Positions 21,713-33,699 of a DNA stretch of 64,000 bases are shown here, piece by piece. The notes beneath the pieces are model-generated. The model saw only the letters and a list, made by a program, of their open reading frames with translations. It did no database searches and was not told the DNA's origin. The stretch is from Kalmusia sp. IMI 367209 (Eukaryota; Ascomycota; Dothideomycetes; Pleosporales; Didymosphaeriaceae), in assembly GCA_027946365.1 (NCBI GenBank), contig JAPEUQ010000004.1, positions 2,852,001 to 2,916,000 of the forward strand. The letters are read 5' to 3'. Positions within the stretch are counted from its first letter, which is position 1, and every line of letters starts with the position of its first letter. The translations under genes were made by a program, and so were the position numbers.

Positions 21713-22985
21713 TTCGAAGCCATGGCCTCATTACCGCCTCTTGAACAAAAAGTCCTATCCGAATGGTGGCAAGATCGATACACGTCACGAACAATCTTAT
21801 TTGGATACTACCTAAGGTCATTAATGGGACTTCCTGAAGTTCGTGTCCTTTGACAACTCGCGATCTTGTCAAGGAAGCTTCAAGTATTGCTCTATCCCAT
21901 GTGTAAGCTAGTCTTTGCTCGCAGGGAACATATCGATCGACCATCATCAGTGGTCCATTACGCGAATCTGCGCAAAGCGCTCATCTCATCAACCTCCGAG
22001 ACCAATGGTCCGAACGGGGCTTCTGATTACACATTTCCTACGCCAACAAGGAAGTCACTGCCAAGCGGTATCATACGTAAACAGATACATGCGACGTTTA
22101 TGTCGAAGTAATTATATGTGCACTAGTTGCAGTCTCTCCAGATACAGCCTCAGACGATGATGGATATGATCTTCTTGGAGATTGCCTCTGGATCGTACTG
22201 ACGACGCTTCTGGGTCGACAGAGTGTTTGTTGCTACAAAGATCATCGTTATGCACTGCGGTCACAATCATAGAGCTAATAGATCACGAGACGTATTTTCC
22301 GGCATTTTTAGTCTATACGATGGGCTTCAAAGTCGACTGGACTATCAACTCTCGCGTTGTTATGTCTTGTAATTCTCTATCGATAGAAAGCGTTCACGGT
22401 GTAAGCATATGTCTTTAATAGTCCAGACAAGCTTGTGATTACCAGCGAGGCTGGGCTATGCGAAGACGTCCCGTTTGATGTCATACAAGCGTTTACAGCA
22501 AATCTCTGAGCCTAAAAATATCTTCTAGATGTATAGAGCGGTAAATCAACTCCATTGTCTCACTCCCTTACTCCCTTAATCTGCGAAAACAACATATACA
22601 ATTTGCTAGTAATTCAATTGTTGCACAATATTTATCGAATTCGTATTCATGGGTATGGGTTATATATCTGTCCAACCTTGTGATGTACCATGGTTAGTCG
22701 GTCGAGAATTTCTCATACTTTTACGCACAACTATCCTACTATCGCTAGCGTTTTGCATCATCCCAAGAGCACGCTACGATACATTATGCTACGATATTCG
22801 AAAGGAGGGCGTAGATTTCATCTAGTACAGGTATCTCATAGGTGTTTTTGACGCAAAGAGGAAACGATCATACGTTACAAAAAAGTACGATAAACAAGGA
22901 TTATGACTGAGGAACAGTACATCAGGAGTCGAGTCGTGTACAAATCCACGATCGGACGCATCCTCTCCTGCTCAAACACATGACA
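21713..22985. other. 1.3-kb gap, CTU2 and AAA ATPase 3' flanks
   Basis: Convergent intergenic region, AT-rich toward 22400-22900. Around 22120-22260 the plus strand reads ICALVAVSPDTASDDDGYDL then LGDCLWIVLTTLLG without an ATG and with flanking stops. This looks protein-like and may be a relic exon, but I cannot name a family. Confidence 0.35.
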
Positions 22986-25152
22986 CTAACCAAGTCTCTT
23001 TCTCTTCTGTGCATTTCTAGAAGCCGGATGGCCCTCGTAGCCATGTGCATCAAGTCTATTGTCAGCGGTCAGGCTCTCCTGCACAGCCTCTGCAAAATCT
23101 TTTTCAAAGTCTTCCATCGCCTTCAAGCTTGTATGGATGTCTCGTGGCTCCAGCTCTCGTTCCGCCGCGACAGCCAGAGACATTGCTATGTGCACGACGT
23201 TTTTAATCTGACGTCCGTTCAGCTTCCTAGACGCCAGATCATTTAGTAGGGTCTCGCCGAGCCAGTAGGGTTGTGGACGCTGAAACTGGTTCGTGATAAA
23301 GGTTGTCCACAATTGGCGCTGCGAGGATTCGGAGAGACCTGGGTACTTGATGGCCAAGTGAATGCGGGACTTGAACGCTGTGTCGAAATTCATGATACGG
23401 TTGGTGGTGAGAAACATGATGCCTTCAAAGTACTCGAGAAGTCGGAGAAACACTGGCCCTCGAGTAAGTAGTCTGGCTGGACATGATCTGGCGAACAACA
23501 GTGAAGATGTTACCTGCTACAACGCCATTTCTGACCAGATCGTGTAAGCCACGTTGCTCTAAGAAGACATCTGCTTCGTCAATGAGGAGCACTGCATTCC
23601 AACCCGTCGCTAAGTCGAGAATTTCGACAAGTGCCTTCTCACACTCCATTGCTGTGGTGCCAAGATCACCGCAACTTATGGAGTACAGTGGGCGGCCCGT
23701 GTAATCACTCAAACTCTCTATTGAAGCCATCAGTATGTTACTGATCTGTGGGATGCCGAGGGATTCTTACCGGCTGTCAACGTTTTCCCAACCCCTGGTT
23801 CACCATGGAGCAGGAAGATCAGTCCTCTCCCTTTGCCTTTCACAAGGTCGTCAAATTGCAGCTCCGTTGTGTGCGCCCTGACCAGCGACGATAACATCGC
23901 CTTTTGCTCGAGAGGTAGTGCGAGAGAGTCAAAAGCTCTGGTGTTATACTCGAACTCGGTCATCCGGTCAATTTCAAAGAAGCACCACCTTTTGGCGGAA
24001 AGAGAGAAGCCAGGCACTTGGGAATCGAACAAGCACCATTCCTCATCGCTTATGAGCGGATCTCCACTTAGACCAATTTTTACAACGTTCGATGGCGCGA
24101 TGTACTGTTTGTACGTCGACCTGACCAAGCCAAATTTCTTGACGTCGACGATGATTCGTCCACTGATCTGAGGCAACTAAGCGTAGTCTACGAACGCGAT
24201 TGTGATCGTGACTTACCTTGATAGATTGTATGGAATACTCCTCATCCCCATCGATATTAGTGGTGCGATAGGGCGACAGGGAATCCGCTACCCCAGAATA
24301 GAACCGGTGGCTCAATTCTTTGAATAGAATATACTTGCGGCCTCGTGCGACAAGCGCTTCGTAGATCTCAGACTCGCTGGGGTGGTAACGGAGTGGATAC
24401 ACCTTCAGCTCTTGTAGAGGTCTGTATCCGTCATACCACGGGATGCTGATAACCACGTTGACCCGCCCGAGCTCATCTCCGTTGTACGCAAGCTTTTCTG
24501 CATAAACGTGCCACGTCCCGTAGCGTCCTTTTAGCATTGAACGCAAGCGGAGGATTTTCTTAATACCCTTGCTGGTGTGAAAAAGTAGACTACCTGGCTT
24601 GAACGCCATCCAAAGAAAGTCGTGCTCGATGCCAGGTGCGGCCGTGGATGATTCCATGAAGGTGTAGTAGCTCGATATCTCCCGACTGAGCGAGGTATAC
24701 ATGTAGTTCAGGAAGTACACAAGATGTTGTACCGCGGTCTGATCCTCGAGGCCCAATCCATGATCACGAAGCTCTTCGCGGTAGTGAAAGATACATCGCG
24801 GTTCGTCTCGGATGAGGATGCTTCCAGTATCAAACGTCAAACCGGGATACTCTTTGATAACTGCACGAAGAGCTGCCCTGATGTAAGGAGATCTGACTTC
24901 CATCTGGGTATATTCAAGCTCCTTGTCATGATCGTAGAATCTTGTGACTAGAAGCGCAGATTCTGGATGCTTTTCTAGATCTGCCGAAGGCACGGTTCCT
25001 CGCTTAGTGCCTGCGCTTAAGGTAATGCGCGTTCCTGTGGAGTTATAACGAGCTTCATACATTTTGATTTCCAGCTTCTGGCCTCTCTTTGGATCGGTGT
25101 CATCGGGCTCGTCTCTGGCGGTCGCAAAGACCTGTGGGGTTGCGAAATCCAT
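22986..25152 (-). CDS. AAA+ ATPase with N-terminal DUF7025-type domain
   Basis: Fungal AAA ATPase of the large expanded family with a DUF7025-like N-terminal region; cellular substrate unknown. Four exons, 25152..24217, 24167..23771, 23717..23514 and 23458..22986, give 669 aa. Residues 1-310 hold the N-terminal domain (LEYTQMEVRSPYIRAALRAV, PGLTFDTGSILIRDEPRCIF). The AAA core has Walker A GEPGVGKT near residue 436, immediately before intron 2, and Walker B VLLIDEADVFL near 490. The sensor-1 segment GIMFLTTNR and arginine-finger region AFKSRIHLAIKYP are complete, so an active ATPase is expected. LNGRQIKNVVHIAMSLA is the sensor-2 helix. The C-terminus is basic (NAQKRKRLG). Introns interrupt the core at typical places for this family. 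Confidence 0.93.
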
Positions 25153-25720
25153 TGCCGATTCCGCTCGCGTCGAACACTAGTCTCGAGTGTGCAATGTAAA
25201 TGTCCCTTTGGGTTTCTCGAGTCTTGCTGATGGCTTAAGGTCTCGAGCACAATGCATTCATATCTTAGAAATCGAGATTTCCGTTCTGCTTGAGGCTGGA
25301 GGAAGACATGCCAAGCACTTGGGCAGAAAAACACTTCAGTGTGTGGTGAGAACACTCCAGAACGCAAATGCTGGCAAACTGTTCGATATGAGCAGAGCGG
25401 CTTTTATGGCTCTCCTCGAAGCTGGGTGGGAAGCTCAAGCGCACTGGTAGCTGCCTTCTGCTGTTGTGAAACAAGCAAGCCTATCCCGGCCTGCATGCGC
25501 CACTCGGCCCGGCCAGCTCCACCTGGGCAGACGGCATACCTAGTACACAACGCACTAACCAAAACGCATAATGGAGATCTCTGTGGATGCTTTCAGAGGG
25601 GTTCGGAATTTCGCCTTTAATAATGCTACATAGACATGCAAACAGAGTATCTGGATAGCAGAAGGGTGCATCCGGGCGTGCTAGGCTCTCGAAAAATGTA
25701 ACCTTGAAAGGCTTGCCAAA
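25153..25720. other. Intergenic, AAA ATPase promoter
   Basis: About 570 bp, no supported gene. It lies between the ATPase start and the 3' end of the small cysteine-containing candidate. Confidence 0.4.
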
Positions 25721-26352
25721 TTAGGCCTGTTTACAGCACCTGGAACATGTCCCACCACTACAGCTGACGCTACACAAGACAGCACCTATATTATGGTATG
25801 GTTGCTCCCGCATATACTCTCCTTGCCAACGATCAAGCGCATACATCTTAGAATCCGTCCCTTTGTCTACCGTAGATGAGAGCACATTCAAAGCAAAGTT
25901 GTTCTTGTCTGCTTGGGGACCGTTCCATTTGCGTTGCACTTGGACGTAAGAAACACAAGTGCTTGAGGGAGCTTCTAGGGATTCCTGGCCCTGATATCGT
26001 CGCTTCGTCAGTCCATGATCTTAATTAGCCTTAACCGGCACGCTCACGAGACGTTTCTCCACATCTTCACCATCTTTAGTAGGGGCATGTATGGACTGAA
26101 CATGGTGTCCTTTGTCGCTGAATCGTTGTGAATTTTGTCGAGATAGACCCATTAGGAAAACAACAGCGGTAGAAAAGATAGACAAGAAAAATTCTCGAAT
26201 AGTTTAATATAAGACAGAACGAATGGTTCGGGGGCTGGGCTCGATATTCGAATGACTTGTATCAAGACGAAGGACATGTGGTATGCGAGCTTTATACCTG
26301 AACAATTGCCCGGAAAGACATCAGTGCCTTCCAACTCCTCGCGACACCACAT
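25721..26352 (-). CDS. Candidate small cysteine-containing membrane-anchored or secreted protein
   Basis: No known family. The model was assembled by eye. Exon 1 is 26352..26298 (MWCREELEG), exon 2 is 26193..26048, and exon 3 runs from 25990 (or 26002) to 25721, giving 156 (or 160) aa; all phases agree. Exon 2 encodes a hydrophobic stretch FFLSIFSTAVVFLMG followed by a polar segment ending DVEKRL. Exon 3 encodes a hydrophilic domain (VQRKWNGPQADKNNFALN) and a C-terminal cysteine cluster with CSVSCSGG and CSRCC. The GTGAGC donor and the two nested acceptors for intron 2 (45 or 54 nt) are canonical; intron 1 (104 nt) is less certain. A secreted protein starting at a different upstream exon, or a relic, are alternatives. 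Confidence 0.38.
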
Positions 26353-27095
26353 CAAGTGGCTAAGTTGGCCATGTTGAAGTGCCAATGTCAGAAGCACTTT
26401 TGCAGAAGAGGCCTAAAGGTCTGTGCGGCCTGGGAAACGAGCCTCATTGCGTGGTCAAGCTAGATTGCGCTAATAGGGGGAGAAAACACTGTCGAGCACT
26501 TTCTGGAGCTCTTTGCGGAACTTTGGAAACCGAAGGATGCAAGTTCCAGACCAATGGTGATGTAACAAAAGCGCTGTGGACAATATCAAGGTACCATGGG
26601 GAGCGTGCTTCAGACTAACAGTCCCGAAACGAACAAGCAGCACGGCCAGGACCTACGGAGGCTTGTTTCTACGCGATGAGGGGTTGTAACCAATGGTAGA
26701 GAAGCTGAAGTTGAGCGCACTTTGGGAGCACCTCTGGCGATCGAAAGTGCCAGTTGCCTGCGTGGCGTAATTAGTAGGCTGACGTGGGGTCGTCGTTGAA
26801 ACGATCCATGGAAGTCAGGTGTCCTATGCAGGCGAATCATCCGCACTTTCGTCTGGCCCCTGTCAGCTCTTTCGTGCGCACTTTTGGGGCACTTCAAACA
26901 GCAAATCAGCGGAGGCACCTCATTTCAGGGCTATCCCGCAACAGGCCCTGGCACCAACACACACCAGCGCCTGACAGTGCAAAGGCTCTTCAGCTTGCAT
27001 CGCCAGTGTCATGAGGCAAAACGAAGGCGTCTACTTACCTGCCAAAATGACAACAACAAGCGCCACGGTACCTGTTCGTTCGTTGCAGCCACATC
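26353..27095. other. Intergenic upstream of the Clr5-TPR gene
   Basis: About 740 bp between two divergent genes. No recognisable coding sequence; ORFs such as the minus-strand one at 26610-26918 have no family features. Confidence 0.4.
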
Positions 27096-29337
27096 ATGCA
27101 GCCCAGCGGCGTGCATAGCCCTTTTGCTGCGCCTTCAGCACCGGGTTCACATTCGCTCTGTCTCGCATCCGCTCCGCATCCTCAACCTGAACCACGCTTC
27201 CCACAGCAATCTACAATGGAGCTCCCCTATCATGAATTTCTGTTGAGCAGTTCTCAAAATGTATTTACACCTCCATCTCGGCCAGCAGCGACACAACATC
27301 AAAGCGGTTATGTTCGGCAAATTTATCCTCCACATTACGTCGGCGGAGACCTGCATTCAACATCCAATTTCTATGCAGGCTCTGTGAACCACCCATGGCA
27401 TCCTCCGGGAGACGCATTGACTGTACGTTCTTCGCCGCCAAGGGTGGACTTTGCAGATGCCGCAGAAGGCTCCAACCAACCTGTTCGTTCGTCTATGCAC
27501 GCACAAAACACCTCTGGGCGTACGAAGAGCATCACTGCTACTGATTGGATCAAACACAAAGCTACTATTCACAAGCTTTGGATTGAAGAGGACAGGGCGC
27601 TTCCAGAAACCATTGCGATCATGTCGGAAAAACATCAATTCCACGCATCGTACGTCTTTGTGCTACCTGCTAAGCCTGAAACCTATAGTATACAAGGTAC
27701 TGATGATGATTGAAGTGTAGATCAATACAAAAAGCAGTTTGCAAAATGGAAGTGGTCGAAATACGTCCCAGCCAAGGCTGGTAATTGGATGCTTCAAAAG
27801 GCTGATCAAAGGAAGAGAGATGAGGGAAAAGACACGGAGTTTGAATTTCGCGGTCGACTATTGACTGGAACCAGTATTCAACGCCGGATCGAGCAGAAGA
27901 AAGGCGGGCTACATTCTCAAGGGCCTTTAGGTATACTACCCTATTCGTACTCTGATCTTGTCGTACTGATGAAACTCCATAGATGCAGAAACGCCGAGTG
28001 ATATCAAGTATGCGACGCCAAGCAACCCTTTGAGTTCTCCGCAAGAATATCGTTCGGCTGCGATGCGAATAGCTCAGCCGACTTGGGCTCCCCCTGCCAA
28101 ATTCGACCGCCGGACTCAACCGCAGGTGAGACTAGTATGGAACGGCCGCACCAAGGCGGACTATCAAGCGCAGTACGAGGAAGCTCTTGGAGAAGAGCGG
28201 TCGGGGCGGCCAGACGAGGCTGAAGCAAAATTTCGAAGCGCATTAGAAGGGCTTGACCATCTACTCTCAACAACTCACCCAGAAACTGTCGCCGTCGCCT
28301 ACAGGCTTGCATCGTTCTTCGCAGAACACGTTCGCATGCAGGACGCGGACACTGTGCTCGACTGGCTCAACCAATCACATTTGGAAGATTTCGGCTTAAA
28401 TCATACACGAACGTTAGACCACATCCTCAATGTCTGCGATATGTTTCGTAACTGGGGTCGACCAGAACAGGCTGCCGATTTACTGCAGCAAGTTCTCCGT
28501 GAGGCCGATAAAGAACCGGCTAGGCCTGACAGCACTTATCCATTGACAGCAAACACAAGCCAATATACGAATGAAACGAATTCTCAGGAAACGGCTAACT
28601 TCCACGGAGAGGAACATAACCTGCGATTCTCCATGCCTTCAGAAGGTCCAGTGGCGCCCTCCACGCTACAGACGCGAATCAGCCAATTGACCAGGGGTAG
28701 TGAGGTGGGCGAGGACACTGAAGCCGTTCTACTCCGTCTCATCAAACACTGCGAGCAGTATCCAGATAAACTCCTAGTGCACTCGCTTCTTTGCTATCCC
28801 ATTCTCCTCTCCCTCTATGAAGATAGTGATGATGTGGTCAAAAAATCGGTTGCTCTTGAGCAAGCTGAGAAGGCCGTTTGGACTGTTCTCCAATCGGAAA
28901 ACAAAAGGACAAGAGACGATCTTGTCGCATGTCTACAATTATCGAAACATCTTGTCCGAGCTGCACGATACGAAAGCGCAGACGAAATCTTCTCCCAGAT
29001 CGAGTGCGACGCTCAGGAAACATTCGGCTCGAATCATCTCACAACAATCTGGTTCCTCGAGAATATTGGTACCTTCTACCAAAACGAGGGCCGATGGCAA
29101 GATGCTGTGTCGCGATTTGAACATGCATTGGCGGCGCGACTCTCGCATTATGATGAACGCCATGAGAGTGTAAGACGCTTGGAAGACGCTCTCGAGAACC
29201 ACCATTTTGAAACTTACGTACCTTCGAGCGACAAGGAGACGTTTGAATACGCCGAGCCTCAGCGTCCAATCCGTAGGGTCATAGTGCCAGAATTCGTCGT
29301 CTTGGGCCCACGGCCCCGTGGCAGACAGTTGGACTAG
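27096..29337 (+). CDS. Clr5-domain protein with TPR-like repeats
   Basis: Fungal protein with an N-terminal Clr5 domain (found in S. pombe Clr5, linked to heterochromatic silencing, and in many uncharacterised ascomycete proteins) followed by helical repeats; specific function unknown. Three exons, 27096..27649, 27716..27930 and 27983..29337, give 707 aa. Residues 1-145 are Pro/Ser-rich. Clr5 spans about 148-205: DWIKHKATIHKLWIEEDRAL, then IAIMSEKHQFHAS, joined across intron 1 to VDQYKKQFAKWKWSKYV. The GAAG acceptor at 27715 was chosen because it gives this join. Residues about 320-440 and 530-670 contain TPR-like helices such as EEALGEERSGRPDEAEAKF, NWGRPEQAADLLQQVLREA, and GTFYQNEGRWQDAVSRFEHA with LTTIWFLENI before it. 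The last repeat resembles the TPR_10/12 kind used in fungal NLR-type proteins. Confidence 0.88.
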
Positions 29338-30942
29338 CGAAGCACAAAATACTGCTTGATAGTGCTTATACGCACCCGCCAGCGGCGAAGCACCAGTGTG
29401 ACTGTGCACCTTCGACGTAACTTCAAGCAAGTCATAGGCAACATGAATGCAATTAGAAATGCCGAATTCATCACTTCATTGTTAACCCGAGTTGTGGATG
29501 TCCTCCATGAGACTATAGTAGTTGCTAGTAAGAAATCTGATGTGAATCGTCAATTAAGTATTACGAGAGAGCGAGAATATCTAAATCGCTTGCTGCGTGT
29601 GACTACCTACATACGGTCCGCCGCCTCCACGCTCACTGCCATAAATAAAAAACAAATCGTCGCAAAACTTCGCGACTAGACGGAATGTATTAGCCGACTA
29701 CAGGCAGTATCACGTAACCTAACCATGACTGATTGATGTGGTGATGTAACAAGGACTGTCACAAACGTCACGGATGGTTCGGAGAATAGTCCATACTCTA
29801 TCCCACATAGAGTCGTTCGCTCTCATACGTTCAATAGTCTTTTATAAGATGTGCGAGATGAATTATAGAATCATAGAATCACAACTTATACGAGTTATAA
29901 CACATTAATAAAACGAAATAGTATGCAGGGTCCACTTCTGTCCACACGACATGAGCGATGCGGAAGATGCCATTCACTGTAAAGGATACATTGAAGCCAC
30001 TAGCCCAACTATACTATTTTTGATAGTTCAGTGAGTAATTATAGTACATGGGTAAGAGAAAGTCATAATTGTCTTTTGTGGATCGCACGGGTGAAACTTC
30101 GAAAATCGACATAAGTTCCTTTGCAATCTAACTTGATAGTAAGATCTATAAGGCCATGCTCTACAGTAATCAGGACAGCTCTAGTATTGTTCGCAGCCAA
30201 TATGTTTTGACGCTGAGCCTTCTTTGTCAGCGGTAGCGAGTGACGCAAAACTGTTTCGCTAACAAAAGGCATGCCTTAAAAAAGCAAGTTGTCTCAACGT
30301 CAACTGGTTCCAATACTCAAGTCGCGCACCGCCGATTCACCAAATTAGGCCTAGCCCGTCATCGGTATATTGTGTTAATCCCGGTTACGGTCCCTCTATA
30401 GGCGGCGGAGTGGACAGGGATATCTGTTCTCAAGCTTCTATAGCATATGTGACGTAAATTGGAAAAAGTTCGGAGCCTATAGCAACACACATGCCTCAGC
30501 CAGCAGCACTTCGTCCGTTTCCGACACCTTCCAATTCGTTAGTAGTGGAGGATTGACTATCACCCCAATAGACACGTAAATCACGACAAGAATCACGACA
30601 AGTGTTTAGAGCCAATAAGCCCAAATTCCACTTGAACACGATGTCGATGCGTTGTTCAGAGGAGCTTATCCATGCTATGGTGGTGTAGCCTAGCCAAGTA
30701 TGCCCGAGAATTCGGTACCGCTTAGGAGCTTCCGTTCTAAACATCGGACGGTGCCGAAGGGGCAGGCATAAATGGAACCTCCTAATAAGGAAGTGTCCGT
30801 TGTGGATACTTGTACGACGTGAGTGTGCAGCTTTGAAGATATTCGGGTATAAAGAGAAGGGCTCTGCAGCAACAGAAGCACGAATTATCCAGGTACGCGG
30901 CTCTACTGTAGCAACTTCCGTTTTCTTATTCAGACCCGGGAC
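29338..30942. other. 1.6-kb AT-rich gap
   Basis: No supported gene. It contains a perfect tandem 12-mer (AATCACGACAAG twice, 30579-30602). The minus-strand frame 30496-31176 is long but overlaps the hydratase exon 1 antisense and has no family features. The sequence is AT-rich with many stops, as in decayed DNA. Confidence 0.4.
30579..30602. repeat. Tandem 12-mer duplication
   Basis: AATCACGACAAG occurs twice in a row in a gene-free AT-rich gap. No function is apparent. Confidence 0.8.
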
Positions 30943-32079
30943 ATGGATACAAACAAGGACAAGCGCCGGCACGTTATCTTGTCGATCAGGGAAGCGGGTG
31001 TTGCGATCTGCGAGCTGAACCGTCCACTTAAACGAAACGCACTCTCCCAGGACCTGATCAATGAATTGACAGGGGCCCTGGCCCAGCTCGAGCGAGATTC
31101 GAAGGTGCACGCCGTTGTCCTCACCAGTGTGGGGGACTCTCCGTTCTGTGGTGAGTGGGGATGAAAATCGCGGCATGTTGCGTCATTTTCGAAACTGACA
31201 GGGGACAACAGCCGGAGCAGACCTCAAAGAACTATCTCAAATATCTACGGCCGAAGCATTTACTAGAGGCTGGTTGAAGGATCTCGAGGATGCCTTCGCG
31301 TCCTTTCGCAAGCCCATCATTGCAGCGGTGCGTGGGTTCGCAGTGAGTTTGCCGTCCTTATGAGCAGGGTTATTCGGATGTAACCGAGTATATTAGTTCG
31401 GCGGCGGCTTCGAAATTGCGCTCATGGTAAGTACATGGAAGCTTCCCCAGATTCCACAATATTGGAACAAGAAACACTCGCTAATTAGCTGCATGTGACA
31501 GTGCGATATGATTTTTGCCTCGGCCGATGCCCGGTTTGGGTTTCCCGAGATCAAACTGGGTACGATTCCCGGGGCTGGAGGAACGCAGCGCCTAAGTAAG
31601 AGCCTAGGAAAGCAAAAGGTACATCCCAACTGTTGCCTCAACCATACTCTAAGTTTGGTGTCCTCATCATTTTTTCCGAGTGGGCTTCGCTAACCCATTA
31701 GGCGATGGAGATGATATTAACCGGCTTGTCAGTGACAGCATCGGAAATGGAGCGATGGGGCTTGGTGAACAGCGTCTGCGCTGCTGATCAGAACGTTGTC
31801 GACGAAGCATTGAAAGTCGCCAACGTGATTGCAACTTTCTCACAGCCGGCCGTTGGGTTAGCGAAGCAAGCCATCAAAGCGGGTAAGTAACGCAACCACG
31901 GTCCAACCGCCGGAGAATTAGGCGCTGATACGATGTGTAATGAAGCTGAGGCCACGACACTGAATGCGGGGTTGGATATCGAGCGGTCGCTCTATTATAG
32001 CAGCTTTTCCCTCGAGGACTGTCGGGAAGGTGTTGCAGCATTCCTTCAGAAGCGTGCTCCGCACTTTCAGCACCGCTGA
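30943..32079 (+). CDS. Enoyl-CoA hydratase/isomerase family protein
   Basis: Predicted crotonase-fold enzyme, hydrating enoyl-CoA thioesters in fatty- or amino-acid catabolism. Six exons, 30943..31150, 31212..31342, 31397..31426, 31502..31618, 31702..31882 and 31946..32079, give 266 aa, the usual length. Motifs: [18 protein letters not shown], oxyanion-hole [31 protein letters not shown] (exon 3, only 30 nt), [20 protein letters not shown] and PGAGGTQRL, which supplies the second oxyanion glycine. The first catalytic glutamate is present in the FGFPEIKLG segment; the position of the other (usually E in GGGxEL) is filled by FGGGFEIAL. The C-terminal [20 protein letters not shown] is typical. 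There is no clear mitochondrial presequence and no PTS1 (it ends FQHR), so the compartment is open. Confidence 0.92.
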
Positions 32080-33699
32080 GGTACGTGGAAACGTGGGAAC
32101 CCGTGCACACCGGAGGAAAGCACGTAGACCATGCATAGCCTTGCTAGCGCTGGAACCGTTTGTTTTTCTGGAATCGGTCCTTTAGTGGTGAACAATATAT
32201 TAGTCTTCAAGCGAACTGTCAGTGCGTACATGGTTATGGTATAGGATCTACGTTATACGCTTTGCATTGCTGGACTAGCTAAGAAGTACTGCACAGACTG
32301 ACCACCATTATGGGTATAGCGTGATACACCACGCCAGCCTTTTCCAGGGCTTCAAAACCTGCTCTCGAAAATATGTACCTCAAAAGAGAGCTTATTCGAG
32401 GATAAATGGTAGCAAAATTTAAAATTAGCTAGAAAAGTGGCCTTATAGGCCAAGGTGCACAGATTGAAGCATCAAAACACACGAAGGTCACATGACCTGC
32501 AGCGAACGGTTGTGAAGACTTGTAGCCAATCGGCCTTAGGTAGCTCAGAGACGGCGGCCACCTGCAGCATCGACTGGAGAAATGTTGTGTCATTACTGAC
32601 TCTACACTGTTTGGATGCCTGTGACGATCGGGGACAGTTACCCCGTCTGTACGCATCCGACAATTTAATATTCGTACGATTTTCTGCTTTGACCATCTGC
32701 TGCCTCCACTACATGCGCTAACTGTATACGGCAGGATGTATCCAAGTCCCTGCCGAGTATTGCTAGCATTTGTTATCACCCCTACCCACTGAAGCCTCTT
32801 GCCTATTATTCTGGAGCCTTTATGCAATCCTCAACAGTTTTTCAACATTTCCAATCCTTTACTCAGCATTGCATAGAAGATGCCTTGTGTGTCCTGCTCT
32901 CTTGGTCGTGATGTACGTCAAGCAGTTAATCTATCTCGCAAGCACATTGCATAGTCCAGACATTATCAATTAATTGATTTCGCTGTTAGTATGTCGTAAT
33001 GCATACAGCACCGCTTCGTGCATCTGTTATGTGTTTGCACATTCTGATGCAAATAGTCCGAGCCACTATGTTTTGGTCCGTCGGCTAACTCTTGTCTCCA
33101 GGTCTTGGTGGCCTTAACCTCTGGGCAGCAACATCATTCCATATGACAAGTGCCAAAGAACTCGTCTACTTGCATTTCTGTGGGCAATTCGGCCCACCAA
33201 TGTTCTAGAAAAGAGTGGCTAAATGCATAGAAGCTTAGACGAGGACCGGCGTCTGCCATGGGTGAATAGATACGGATTGCCATGGCATGGAGTGGGCCCG
33301 GGGTAACGACAGAAAACGGCAGCTATACCGTATCCCCGGGAATATTAACCTCTAGTTCCACTACCTGCTTCATCTGAGCGGCAAAACAACTGCAAACGTG
33401 CCCAAGAAAGAAGAAACGTCCAGTGCAATATGCCCAGCCGTGTGTGTGTATTCCCACCCACACACCTGTGACAAGTGGGTGATCGTTGACTTGGCCGACC
33501 CTATCGGTAAAAGCACTGCATCGGCGAGAACACTACTAATCTGTCTTGCGTGGGGTGGTGGCAAAACGCTCCACGTGAACAAGCCTGGTGTGGGCTCATC
33601 AGTCATGTATATAAGGCTGTAAACTCTCTGAGAAAGGACGATACCAAATCTACGCATCGAGCCGGTCTCTAGTACAGCATTTTGGCTGCAACTTGCGAG
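32080..33699. other. 1.6-kb gap and TmpL-like gene promoter
   Basis: No supported gene. The first kilobase is AT-rich and stop-rich. The last 100 bp hold a probable TATA box (33608-33615). Confidence 0.45.
33608..33615 (+). promoter_or_regulatory. Probable TATA box of the TmpL-like gene
   Basis: TATATAAG lies 85-92 bp upstream of the ATG at 33700 in the right orientation. It is the only good TATA match in the proximal promoter. Confidence 0.45.

Noticed and set aside
30496..31176. 226-codon minus-strand ORF
   Set aside because: Its N-terminal third is antisense to the enoyl-CoA hydratase first exon and the rest has no recognisable motifs.
33370..33657. 95-codon minus-strand ORF upstream of the TmpL-like gene
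   Set aside because: It covers the promoter and TATA box of the TmpL-like gene and has no family features.
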